From UBA4742 sp963785815 (lineage in GTDB: Bacteria; Actinomycetota; Acidimicrobiia; Acidimicrobiales; Acidimicrobilacustridaceae): DNA of 64,000 nucleotides. The stretch is from positions 1 to 64,000 of the forward strand of contig CAWAWN010000001.1 in assembly GCA_963785815.1 (NCBI GenBank), in the 5' to 3' direction. Under the pieces are notes generated by a model, which saw only the letters and a list, made by a program, of their open reading frames with translations, was not told the origin of the DNA and ran no database searches. Below are positions 40,579 to 49,314 of this stretch, in pieces. A program made the translations under genes and the position numbers. Every line of letters begins with the position of its first letter. Within the stretch, counting starts at the first letter, position 1.

Positions 40579-43491
40579 ATGTCGAAGAGGTCGTCTGCCA
40601 CCCGTACGCGCCGTGGCCTGGTCGTGGTCGTCTTGCTGGCTGGCACCATCGCGGTGGGCGTGGGCTTCACGCCCTCGCACGCGAATGCCGATCCGGTGAT
40701 CGCCTACCCGAACCTCCAGGTCAAGATCCCCACCAACCAGATCTCCATCGCGGCCCCGGCGCCGTCGACCCGCGTGCTCGACTTCACCCACATCACCTGG
40801 AACGCAGGGGCGGGTCCGCTCGAGATCCAGCCATCCTACAACTCCACCACCGGGACGTCGACCGCGGTGCAGAACCTCTACACCCTGACCGGGTCCGCCA
40901 CCTGGAGCTTCGTGAAGTCAGTGCCCATCGTGAAGTCCATGGCCTGGCATCCACCGACCGACTACGCCTTCCCCTTCTCCGGCTTCGGCCTCTACACGGT
41001 GGGTGCCAGCGGGGGCGTGGGCGCCCTCGTGGCCAGCAGCCCCAAGGTCTACTTCTGCATGACCCCCGACACGCTGGTGGGAGGGGTCCCGAACACGACG
41101 GCCAACCCCGCACCCGCCGCCTCGAACTGCTCGAACCCGAACGGCATCCTGGGCCTCTCGGTGGGCTGGGGCGACGAGTACGACTTCACCGACGCCGGCA
41201 ACAACATCGACATCTCCAACCTGGCCGACGGGACCTACTGGCTGCGGGCCCAAGCTGACCCTTCCGGCTACTTCACCGCCGCGGGCACGGACCAGAGCGA
41301 GACCGACACCGAACTGCAGATCACCGGGACCACGGTGAAGGTGCTGCAGCAGGTGATGCCCGCCATCAGCCGCCCGGTGGTGGCCATCACCAACCCGATC
41401 GACGGCTCGACGGTCACCGGGGCCACCACCCTGCAGGCCACGGTGACCGACGCGGCCACGGTGACCAGTCTCCAGTTCCTGGTCGACGGCGCCGCCTTCG
41501 GCGGACCGATCACGACGGGTGGATCCAGCTACTCGCTGCCGGTGTCCAGCCTGGCACCGGGATCGCACGTGATCAGCGCCCAGGCCGTCGACTCGAACCA
41601 ACTCACCGGCACCGCCCCGGCGGTCACCGTGTCCACGCCGGTGGCAGTGGGATCGATACAGCTCGACCAGCAGGTCCACAAGACCGGCAACAACAGCGTG
41701 ACCACGGCCGCGTTCTCCACCACGGGGGGCAACGAGCAGCTGCTGGCCCTGGTGGGAGCGGATGCCGCGGCCACCGGTCAGACGGCCACGGTCTCGGGTG
41801 CGGGTCTGACCTGGACGTTGGTCAAGCGGGCCAACACCCAGCTGGGTGACGCCGAGATCTGGCAGGCGTTCGCCTCGGCCAAGCTGACCAACGTCACCGT
41901 CACCGCAACCGGCACCCAGAAGAACAAGGATCTCTCGCTCGACGTCATGTCCCTGAAGAACACGGCCGGCCTCGGTGCCTCGGTGGCGGGTGGCGCCAAG
42001 TCGGGCGCGCCCAAGGTGTCGATGACGGCAGTGGGGCCCGGTTCGATCGCCGTGGGTGTGGGTGAGGACTACGACAACGCCATCGCCCGCACCATCGGGG
42101 CCAACCAGACCCCGTTCTCCCAGTGGCTCGATCCCAGCGGCGACACCTACTGGTCGCAGTACACCTCCAACGCCGGTCCCGCCGTCGGTGGGACCCTCAC
42201 CATCAACGACACCGCGCCCACCGGCGACCGCTGGAACCTGGCCGGGGTCGAGGTCGAGGCGGCGCCGTCCAGCTCCGGGCCGCCCGCGGTCATGGTGACG
42301 TCGCCCACCTCGGGCCAATCCGTGTCGGGCACCATCCCGTTGACGGCCACCACCACGACCCAGGGCGGGGCCACCGTCAAGTCGGTGCAGCTGCTGGTGG
42401 ACGACGTGGCCTTCGGCTCCCCGTTGACCAGCGCGCCGTACACCGTCCCGCTCGACACGACGACCCTGGCCAACGGGGCCCACAGCGTGGGGGCGGTGGT
42501 CACCGACAGCAACAACGCGGTGGCCAACGCCACCCCTGTCGGCTTCACGGTGGCCAACGCCGCGCCGAGCTTCACGATCCAGATCACCCAGCCCCAGACC
42601 GGTGACACGGTCTCGGGTCCGGTGTCGATCACCTCGTCGGTGACCTCCAGCCACCCCGTCACCAGCGTGCAGTACTACCTCGACGGCCTGCCGTTGGGTG
42701 CGGCTCAGACCGTCTCGCCCTACACCCTGTCGTGGAACACCAAGACGGCCCTCAACGGCCACAACACCCTGACCGCGGTGGCCACCGACAGCACCAACAC
42801 CCAAGCCACCTCAGACCCGGTCGTCGTCGACGTGAGCAACATCGCCGTGTGCTTCAACATGGACGTCGACGTGGTGGCCAAGGGATCCGGAGCGCAGACC
42901 ACTGCCGCCTTCAGCACCGCCATGGGCTCGGAGCTGCTGTTGGCCTTCGTCGGCTCCGACGGTCCGGCCAGCAGCGCCCAGAAGGCCACCGTCACCGGTG
43001 CGGGGCTGACCTGGACGCTCGTGTCCCGGGCCAACACCTCGGCGGGTGACGCCGAGATCTGGCAGGCGACCGCGGCCAGCGCCCTGACCAACGTCAAGGT
43101 GAAGGCCACCCCGTCGGTCAAGGGCTACCGCACGTTCCTCAACGTGGTGGGCATCCAGGGCACCGGTGGGGTCGGAGCCTCGGCCAAGGCCAGCGCCACC
43201 ACTGGACCCCCCACCGCATCGCTGGCCACCACCCAGCCCCAGTCGCTGGTCTTCGGGGTGGGCGACGACTGGGATTCGGCCACCGCTCGCGCCGTCGGGC
43301 CGAACCAGCTGCTCCTCAACCAGTGGCTGGACAACTCCACCGGCGACACCTACTGGACCCAGGAGTACACGGGCCAGACCGGCGCCGCCGGTTCGACGGT
43401 CACCTTGGACGACACGGCCCCCACCGCCGACCGGTGGAACTTCGCCCTGGTCGAGGTGCTGGCCGCCAACACCTCGAGCTACACCCCCTGA
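40579..43491 (+). CDS. Secreted multidomain protein with lysyl oxidase-like N-terminus
   Basis: 970 aa from ATG 40579, with gggaggg 8 bases upstream. Signal peptide ~1-35. Residues ~36-260 resemble a lysyl oxidase-like domain ('DFTHITWNAGAGPLEIQPSY', 'DGTYWLRAQADPSGYF'), but the copper HxHxH cluster is reduced to one His ('AWHPPTDYAF'), so catalysis is doubtful. Then an Ig-like domain, a ~205-residue module ('SGAGLTWTLVKRANT', 'GDAEIWQA'), two Ig-like domains and a second copy of the module. No membrane anchor. Probably a cell-surface or matrix protein. Divergent from the DUF4082 gene. Confidence 0.8.
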   Translation: MSKRSSATRTRRGLVVVVLLAGTIAVGVGFTPSHANADPVIAYPNLQVKIPTNQISIAAPAPSTRVLDFTHITWNAGAGPLEIQPSYNSTTGTSTAVQNLYTLTGSATWSFVKSVPIVKSMAWHPPTDYAFPFSGFGLYTVGASGGVGALVASSPKVYFCMTPDTLVGGVPNTTANPAPAASNCSNPNGILGLSVGWGDEYDFTDAGNNIDISNLADGTYWLRAQADPSGYFTAAGTDQSETDTELQITGTTVKVLQQVMPAISRPVVAITNPIDGSTVTGATTLQATVTDAATVTSLQFLVDGAAFGGPITTGGSSYSLPVSSLAPGSHVISAQAVDSNQLTGTAPAVTVSTPVAVGSIQLDQQVHKTGNNSVTTAAFSTTGGNEQLLALVGADAAATGQTATVSGAGLTWTLVKRANTQLGDAEIWQAFASAKLTNVTVTATGTQKNKDLSLDVMSLKNTAGLGASVAGGAKSGAPKVSMTAVGPGSIAVGVGEDYDNAIARTIGANQTPFSQWLDPSGDTYWSQYTSNAGPAVGGTLTINDTAPTGDRWNLAGVEVEAAPSSSGPPAVMVTSPTSGQSVSGTIPLTATTTTQGGATVKSVQLLVDDVAFGSPLTSAPYTVPLDTTTLANGAHSVGAVVTDSNNAVANATPVGFTVANAAPSFTIQITQPQTGDTVSGPVSITSSVTSSHPVTSVQYYLDGLPLGAAQTVSPYTLSWNTKTALNGHNTLTAVATDSTNTQATSDPVVVDVSNIAVCFNMDVDVVAKGSGAQTTAAFSTAMGSELLLAFVGSDGPASSAQKATVTGAGLTWTLVSRANTSAGDAEIWQATAASALTNVKVKATPSVKGYRTFLNVVGIQGTGGVGASAKASATTGPPTASLATTQPQSLVFGVGDDWDSATARAVGPNQLLLNQWLDNSTGDTYWTQEYTGQTGAAGSTVTLDDTAPTADRWNFALVEVLAANTSSYTP

Positions 43492-43497
43492 CGATCT

Positions 43498-43542
43498 GAC
43501 CGGTCGGCCGGCGCGCGAGGGGGAGCGTCGGCCGGTCCGGTC
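43498..43542. terminator. Extended hairpin between convergent genes
   Basis: gaccgg (43498-43503) pairs with ccggtc (43537-43542), extended inward by cggcc/ggccg with one bulge. Located between the stops at 43491 and 43555, a likely bidirectional terminator. Confidence 0.45.
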
Positions 43543-43554
43543 ACCAACCCGAGG

Positions 43555-44598
43555 TCACGACGTGGACGGGTGCACCACGACGGTCGAGTAGGCGCCGGCC
43601 ACGAACACCCGGGGGCTCCCGCTCCCGTCGGCCGGGACGGCCCAGGTGTCGTCGGCCGGCGTCCCCGAGGTCGAGCGGGGGAGGGCGTAGAGGACCGTCG
43701 AGTCGTCCAGCCACTCGGCCTGGTCGTCCACGCTGCGGGTCTCGGCCAGGGGGTGGTCGGCCAGGGTGGACAGGTCGAGCACCGACAACCGCCACTCCAC
43801 CTTGCCCAGCGGCCCGATGTGGCGCGCCTTGTAGACGATGCGGGTGCCATCGGGAGAGATCGAGGGGCACTCGACCCCGCTGCGCAGCACCACCATCTGG
43901 CGGCGGGCCACGTCGCCCCGGACCAGGTAGTAGTTCCCGCCCGTGCTCTCGGTGGCGTAGAAGCGGTTGCTGTCGCTCGGATCGAAGGTGACCCCCCACA
44001 GGTTGCGGTCCACGCTGTCGATGGACTTGCCGTCCTTCAGGGTGGTGAACTGCTCCAGGTCGCCCAGCACCTTGCCCGCGTGCAGGTCGTAGAGCTGGGT
44101 GCGGGTCGAGTAGCTGGTGCCGGCATACGAGTCGCCGTACACGAAGGTGGTGGTGGCGCCGTACCGGCCGTCGTCGGAGATCCGGGCCCGGCTGGGCAAC
44201 CCCACCAGGCCGATGGTGGACAGCCGATCGAAGCGCGAGTCGAAGATCACCGCGTCGTAGGTGGTGATGGCGCCCTGGTTCGTCACCAGGCACAGGCCGC
44301 GATCGCCGCCGTAGGCGACTCGGTCGCAGCTCAGCGACGTGACGCGGGGATGGTGGGGGTCGGCGACGGGGGTCACCGCCACCCGCCCGAAGTCGGCGTT
44401 CACCTCGGTCGAGCGGTACAGCATCCACGGTGCCTGTTCGAGCTGGCGCAGATCGGCCGGGTCGGCGGTGGTGGCCGGCGTCCCCCCGCGAGCGCTGACG
44501 GTGGACGCCTGGTGGTCCGAGAACAGGACGTAGCCGACCGCGCCGAGGACGCACACCGCGCACAGCAGGGCGAAGCCCAGGACGGGTCGGCGCCTCAC
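43555..44598 (-). CDS. Membrane-anchored beta-propeller (TolB/WD40-like) protein
   Basis: 347 aa from GTG 44598, overlapping the stop of the MFS gene by GTGA. One N-terminal transmembrane helix (~6-26) and an extracytoplasmic domain of blade-like repeats. 'VECPSISPDGTRIVYKARH' and 'PSRARISDDGRYGATTTFVY' are the PD40/TolB-type signatures. The family plan suggests binding or sensing outside the membrane. Coupling to an MFS transporter suggests joint function, possibly handling a substrate exported by it. Longer upstream frame is a shadow. Confidence 0.75.
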   Translation of the reverse strand: MRRRPVLGFALLCAVCVLGAVGYVLFSDHQASTVSARGGTPATTADPADLRQLEQAPWMLYRSTEVNADFGRVAVTPVADPHHPRVTSLSCDRVAYGGDRGLCLVTNQGAITTYDAVIFDSRFDRLSTIGLVGLPSRARISDDGRYGATTTFVYGDSYAGTSYSTRTQLYDLHAGKVLGDLEQFTTLKDGKSIDSVDRNLWGVTFDPSDSNRFYATESTGGNYYLVRGDVARRQMVVLRSGVECPSISPDGTRIVYKARHIGPLGKVEWRLSVLDLSTLADHPLAETRSVDDQAEWLDDSTVLYALPRSTSGTPADDTWAVPADGSGSPRVFVAGAYSTVVVHPSTS

Positions 44599-45854
44599 CT
44601 GGCGAAGGCGAGATCCGAACGCCGCAGCGTGCAGGCGCCGAGCACCACCATGCCCACCAGCCCGGCGGTGAACAGGTGGACGGCGGCGGAGGGACCCAGC
44701 GCCGTCCAGGCTGCGCCGAACGCCACCGAGGCGATGAGGTGGGCGATGGCGACGGCGCCGATGACCACCCCCATGCCGCTCGTGCGCAGCGTGGCCGGGA
44801 TCAGGGGGCTGATCAGCGCCATGAGGACGCCGTCGGTGGCGGCGTAGTACCCCCCGAGCATGGCCAGCATGGCGAGGATCGTAGCCAGCCCGGTGCTCGA
44901 CGACCCGACGACCAGCAGGGCGCCGACCAGCAGGACCTCCCCGCCCACGAACACCCGCAGCGGGCCGATCCGGTCGGCCAGGCGGCCGCACGGGACGGCG
45001 GCCAGCAGGAACACGACCGAGGTGCCGAAGAACAGCAGTGGGAAGTACGCCGCGCTCAGGTCCACCCGCCGTTCGAGGGCCAGGTAGAGCAGGGCATCAC
45101 CGGGGGTGAGCAGCGCGAACCCGACCGCCAGCAGCCACACCCGGCGGAACCGGGGCTCGTGCAACAGGATGGCGGCGGCGGCCATGATCGACCGTCGGGT
45201 GCGCACCTGGTCGGGCTCGACCGGCGAACGGTGGTCCTCCACGAAGAAGTACAGGACGCCCAGCCCGATCACCGAGATGAAGAAGGCCACCACGAAGACA
45301 GCCTCGAACCCGCGCGGGTTGCGGGCCAGCAGGAACGCGGCCAACAGTGGCCCGGCCACCGCACCGGCGGTGTCGAAGGCCCGGTGCACCCCGAACGAGG
45401 CCCCCAACTTGTCGCGGGTGCTGCTCAGCGAGATGAGGGCGTCGCGTGGGGCGGTGCGGATGCCCTTGCCCAACCGATCGAGGTAGACCGCGCCCAGCAC
45501 CGGGATCCAGCTGCCGCTGGCCACCACCAGGATCAGCCCGGCGCCCGCCGAGAGGCTGTAGCCGGTGCCGGCCATGCGCTTGTGGCGCTGGCGCCGGTCG
45601 GCGGCCACCGCGGCCAGCACGCAGAACACTGCGGCCAGCCCCTGGTACATGCCGTCGACCGCTCCGAACTGAAGGGGCGAGAAGCCGAACCGGACCACGA
45701 ACAAGAGGGGCAGCACGGCCACCACCATCTCCGTGGAGACGTCGGTGAACATGCTGGTGAGGCCGAGCATGACCACGTTGTGCGATACACCTCGCACGCG
45801 ACGTGGTGCATCGGGGGGTCGCTCCGCCAGAGGCGGCCTCGTGCCCAGGTACAC
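44595..45854 (-). CDS. MFS transporter
   Basis: 419 aa, ~12 hydrophobic helices. The inter-helix motif 'VYLDRLGKGIRTAPRDALI' and 'CGRLADRIGPLRVFVGG' are MFS A-type loops; 'SVSFGAAWTALGPSA'-like helices close the C-terminus. The 'DRLGKGIRTAPRDALI' version is common in a subfamily that includes putative drug or metabolite exporters. Substrate unknown. The start ATG 45854 has a ~22-residue polar N-terminus that may be shorter in reality (alternative starts at residue 24-30). Confidence 0.85.
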   Translation of the reverse strand: MYLGTRPPLAERPPDAPRRVRGVSHNVVMLGLTSMFTDVSTEMVVAVLPLLFVVRFGFSPLQFGAVDGMYQGLAAVFCVLAAVAADRRQRHKRMAGTGYSLSAGAGLILVVASGSWIPVLGAVYLDRLGKGIRTAPRDALISLSSTRDKLGASFGVHRAFDTAGAVAGPLLAAFLLARNPRGFEAVFVVAFFISVIGLGVLYFFVEDHRSPVEPDQVRTRRSIMAAAAILLHEPRFRRVWLLAVGFALLTPGDALLYLALERRVDLSAAYFPLLFFGTSVVFLLAAVPCGRLADRIGPLRVFVGGEVLLVGALLVVGSSSTGLATILAMLAMLGGYYAATDGVLMALISPLIPATLRTSGMGVVIGAVAIAHLIASVAFGAAWTALGPSAAVHLFTAGLVGMVVLGACTLRRSDLAFAR

Positions 45855-45989
45855 GCCCCCATGTTCGGGTCGGTTCCTGATGCCCGCCTGAAGCCGGTCT
45901 GGTCCTTCGCTGAAGCGAGCGACGAGGTGCCGATCCGCCCCGGCCCTGTCGGATCGGGCCTGGCCGTGTTCGGTATCATCCGCACCTCC

Positions 45990-47156
45990 ATGGCGAGCCG
46001 TTGTGATGTCGTCGTCGTGTCCGTCGCGCTGCTGCTGAGCGCGTGCAGCAGTTCGCGGTCGGCGGCACCGTCCACCACCGGGGCCGGAGGCGGGTCACGG
46101 CTGGAGGTGCGCGTGACCCGGGACGGGTGCACGCCCCGGCACCTGCGCACCGGGGTCGGCCTCACCCAGCTGGCCTTGGCCAACCACAGCTCCGCCCGCG
46201 CCAGCTTCGAGGTCCTGAGCGGCGACCACGTGGTGGGCCGGGTCGAGGCGCTGGCGGCGGGGGAGTCGTCGGTCATCTCGCTCGAGCTGACCCGTGGCGT
46301 GTACCGCACGGCGTGTCAGATCGGTGCGTCCGCCGACTCGGGTGAGCTGGCCGTGGGCGGGGCATCCGGATCGGTGGTGCTCAGCCAGGAACCCGATCTC
46401 CAGCAGGCCGCTGACCAGTACCGGTCCTTCCTGGCCGCTCGGGCCGACGCCCTGGTGGCCGACCTGACCAGCCTGGCCGCGGCCGTGGGTGCCGGGGACG
46501 TGGCCGGGGCCCGGACCGCCTACCTGCACACCCGGGCCGACCTTGGCGCGGTCGAACCGGCGGCCGACAACTTCGGCGACGCGGAACCGGCCGGACAGGA
46601 CGACCTGGCCGAGGAGTTGGACGGACCGTCCGACGCCGGCCCGACCGATCCGGTGGTCGGGCTCCGCCTGGTCGAACAGGGTCTGTGGGGGACAGGTCCG
46701 GTGGTGGACGTGACCCAGGCCGTCGCCCGGGCACTGGCCACGGCTCGGCAGCTGCAGGTGCGCATCGGCGCCATGCACCTCGATGCCGTGGAGGCGGCCG
46801 GGGGATCCGGTGACGAGTTGGCCGAGGCCATCGCTCGGGCAGCCGGTGCCGCGCCCGCCCGTCCCCCGGGTCTGGCCGTGGCCGATCTGCAGGCCGCGGC
46901 CGAGGCGGCTGCCGGCCTGCTCGGTGCCCTGCACCCCGCCCTGGTCAGCCGGGACCCGGGACTGGATGCGGTCCTCGCCGAGCGCTTGGCCCGACTCGAC
47001 GCCGCCATCGCCGCCGCCGGGACGTCCGGGATCGGGTCGGTCTCCGGCTCCGCCAGCCCGACCCCGACCTCGAGCTCGGCCGTGGTGGCCGCCGGCGACG
47101 CGCTGGCCGACGCCCTGGCCCAGATGGCCCCCGTGCTCGATCGGCCCGAGCGATGA
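45990..47156 (+). CDS. efeO: EfeO-like lipoprotein (cupredoxin + M75)
   Basis: 388 aa from ATG 45990. Signal peptide with lipobox 'LLSAC' (Cys19). Residues ~35-115 form an EfeO cupredoxin-like domain and ~130-380 the M75/imelysin helical domain ('YLHTRADLGAVEPAADNFGD'). In EfeUOB, EfeO collects ferrous iron or haem iron outside the membrane for the EfeU permease. The M75 HxxE motif of the family ('GFHRIE') reads 'GLRLVE' here, so the His ligand is absent. Overlaps efeB by ATGA. EfeU is not in the window. Confidence 0.82.
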   Translation: MASRCDVVVVSVALLLSACSSSRSAAPSTTGAGGGSRLEVRVTRDGCTPRHLRTGVGLTQLALANHSSARASFEVLSGDHVVGRVEALAAGESSVISLELTRGVYRTACQIGASADSGELAVGGASGSVVLSQEPDLQQAADQYRSFLAARADALVADLTSLAAAVGAGDVAGARTAYLHTRADLGAVEPAADNFGDAEPAGQDDLAEELDGPSDAGPTDPVVGLRLVEQGLWGTGPVVDVTQAVARALATARQLQVRIGAMHLDAVEAAGGSGDELAEAIARAAGAAPARPPGLAVADLQAAAEAAAGLLGALHPALVSRDPGLDAVLAERLARLDAAIAAAGTSGIGSVSGSASPTPTSSSAVVAAGDALADALAQMAPVLDRPER

Positions 47157-48415
47157 CCGAGCGCCCCGACGCCATGGGTCGGAGGGCCTTCCTGGCCGGG
47201 GCCGGCGGCCTGGGCGTGGCCGTCGGGGCCGGAGCCGTGGCCGCCTGGGATCGGGTGGACCCGGCGTCGGCCGCCCCCAACTCGCCGTCGGCCGGCCAGG
47301 GCTCGTACCCGTTCTGGGGCGCACACCAGGCCGGCATCGCCACGCCCGTCCAGGACCACCTGCGCTTCGCGGCCTTCGACCTGGTGGCCGGGCGTCGCCA
47401 GGACGTGGTCGAGCTCCTCCAGGCGTGGACGGCGGCCGCCGCCCAGCTCACCCAGGGACATCCGGTGGCCCCCCTCGACGACAACCTGGTGGCCGCGCCC
47501 GGCGACACCGGGGAGGCGGTCGGGTCCGGCCCGAGCCACCTGACCGTCACCATCGGGTTGGGCCCCGGGCTGTTCGAGTCCGGCGGCGTCGACCGCTACG
47601 GTCTGGCCGCCCGCCGGCCAGCCGCGCTGGCGGAGCTGCCCGCCTTCGCCGGCGACCAACTGGACTCGGCCCGATCCGGTGGTGACCTGGCCATCCAGGC
47701 CTGCTCGGACGACCCGCTGGTCGCCTTCCACGCTGTGCACAACCTGGCCCGCATCGGACGCGGCGCGGTGGTGGCCCGCTGGGCCCAGTCCGGGTTCGGC
47801 CGGACGTCGTCGACCACGACCGCCCAGCAGACACCCCGGAACCTCATGGGGATGAAGGACGGCACCAACAACATCCGGGCCGAGGACACCGGCCTCATGG
47901 ATGACCAGGTCTGGGTCGGATCCGACGGCGGGTGGATGGCCGGCGGCAGCTACCTGGTGGCCCGGCGCATCCGGATCCTGCTCGAGCTGTGGGACCGCTC
48001 GTCGTTGGAGGAGCAGGAGGCCACCGTCGGGCGCCACAAGATCAGCGGCGCCCCCCTGGGCCGGATCCACGAGACCGATGCGGTGGACCTGGGCGCGCTG
48101 GACGCGGCGGGCCGGCCCCTCATCGGCCAGTCGGCCCACATCCGCCGGGCCGCGGCCACCTCGAACGGGGGCGCCCGGATCCTGCGCCGCGGCTACTCCT
48201 TCGACGACGGGGTGGACCAGGCCGGCGAGCACGACGCCGGGCTCTTCTTCCTGTGCTACCAGCGCGATCCCCGCGCGCAGTTCGCCACCATCCAACAGCA
48301 CCTGGCCGACCAGGACGCGCTCAACGAGTACATCCGTCACACCGGCAGCGCCGTGTTCGCCTGCCCACCCGGGGCTCGATCGGGTGGCTGGATCGGCGAG
48401 GCGTTGTTCCGGTAG
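47153..48415 (+). CDS. efeB: Dyp-type peroxidase EfeB
   Basis: 420 aa. Twin-arginine signal 'GRRAFLAGAGG' (residues 9-19) directs export through Tat, as for all EfeB. 'GMKDGTNN' (~233) is the DyP GxxDG motif with the catalytic Asp, and 'SAHIRRA' (~328) carries the proximal haem His; 'RRGYSFDDG' follows. It oxidises ferrous iron or deferrochelates haem outside the membrane. Coupled to efeO by a 4-bp overlap. Confidence 0.92.
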   Translation: MTERPDAMGRRAFLAGAGGLGVAVGAGAVAAWDRVDPASAAPNSPSAGQGSYPFWGAHQAGIATPVQDHLRFAAFDLVAGRRQDVVELLQAWTAAAAQLTQGHPVAPLDDNLVAAPGDTGEAVGSGPSHLTVTIGLGPGLFESGGVDRYGLAARRPAALAELPAFAGDQLDSARSGGDLAIQACSDDPLVAFHAVHNLARIGRGAVVARWAQSGFGRTSSTTTAQQTPRNLMGMKDGTNNIRAEDTGLMDDQVWVGSDGGWMAGGSYLVARRIRILLELWDRSSLEEQEATVGRHKISGAPLGRIHETDAVDLGALDAAGRPLIGQSAHIRRAAATSNGGARILRRGYSFDDGVDQAGEHDAGLFFLCYQRDPRAQFATIQQHLADQDALNEYIRHTGSAVFACPPGARSGGWIGEALFR

Positions 48416-48446
48416 CCGGGGAGGAGCGCCCCTCGGCGCGCCTGGC

Positions 48447-48470
48447 CCGCGCCGGCTCAGCCCGGCGCGG
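48447..48470. terminator. 9-bp hairpin around the acetyltransferase stop
   Basis: ccgcgccgg (48447-48455) and ccggcgcgg (48462-48470) are perfect complements with loop ctcagc, which contains the stop codon of the minus-strand gene. It can terminate efeB and lies within the last codons of its convergent neighbour. Confidence 0.45.
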
Positions 48471-49035
48471 CATCCTCGAGGCCCCCGTCGGCCGTCTCCC
48501 GATAGGTGCGGCCGCAGGTGCACGGGCTCCCCGGCGTGACGTCGGAGCCGCAGGCGCAGACCCAGCCCGTGCGCCGGGCGGGGACGCCGACCATGAGGGC
48601 GTGGGCGGGCACATCGGCAGTGACCACCGCACCTGCGCCGATCAGGGCGTGCTCGCCGATGGTGACCCCGCACACCACGGTCACGTTGGCCCCCAGGCTG
48701 GCGCCCCGGCGCACCACCGTGGGCACGAACTCCTCGGGCGGCAGGGAGTGACCGATCCGGGGTCGCAGGTCGTTGGTGAAGGTGACCCGCGGACCGATGA
48801 AGACGTCGTCGCCGATGTCCACCGCATCCCAGATCAGGCTGGCGTTCTTCACCGTGACCCGGTCGCCCAAGCGGGCCCCGCCCTCGACGAACACGTGGTC
48901 GCAGATGTTGCAGTCGGCCCCGACCCTGGCCCCCGCCAGCAGGTGGGCGAAGGCCCAGATCCGGGTCCTGGGGCCGACGTCGTCGGTCTCGCACAGGGCC
49001 GCGGGGTGGATCTGGACGGTGGGATCCAGCGGCAT
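48457..49035 (-). CDS. Left-handed beta-helix sugar N-acetyltransferase, WlbB/WbpD-like
   Basis: 192 aa. Hexapeptide repeats from 'ICDHVFVEGGARLGDRV' to 'VTVVCGVTIGEHALIGAGAVV' form a trimeric left-handed beta-helix. The motif order resembles WlbB/WbpD, which acetylates the 3-amino group of UDP-GlcNAc3NA (UDP-2-acetamido-3-amino-glucuronate). The C-terminal 'CACGSDVTPGSPCTCGRTY' looks like a small metal ribbon also present in that family. It could supply the second N-acetyl sugar group to the polysaccharide operon at 56-61 kb. Confidence 0.8.
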   Translation of the reverse strand: MPLDPTVQIHPAALCETDDVGPRTRIWAFAHLLAGARVGADCNICDHVFVEGGARLGDRVTVKNASLIWDAVDIGDDVFIGPRVTFTNDLRPRIGHSLPPEEFVPTVVRRGASLGANVTVVCGVTIGEHALIGAGAVVTADVPAHALMVGVPARRTGWVCACGSDVTPGSPCTCGRTYRETADGGLEDAAPG

Positions 49036-49314
49036 CGCCGCAGGCTACCGGTCCACGGGACCGGCGGGCCGAGTCCGGTCGACCGTAACCGGGTGACCCG
49101 CCAAGCGTCTCGGCGACGGAGTACCGAGGGTTCAGCCAGGTACAAGTATTGAAGGAATCTTGGCCTCGGGCTGGTGATCTCAGCAATTTCCGGCCACACT
49201 CTGTGTTCAAATCATCGTGAGTCCCCACCGATGGTGGGATGAGGGCGAAGCAGGACAGGGGAGTGCGACCCGGGCCTGGTTGGGCGTGGTCGTCACCTCT
49301 GCTCGAGGAGACCG
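49036..49314. promoter_or_regulatory. Divergent promoter region (no gene)
   Basis: The 279 bp between the acetyltransferase (minus) and the histidine kinase (plus) contain an unusually AT-rich stretch (49140-49235). A TTGAAG hexamer at 49149-49154 is a possible -35 on the plus strand, without a convincing -10. No ORF, repeat or operator is clear. Confidence 0.35.
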
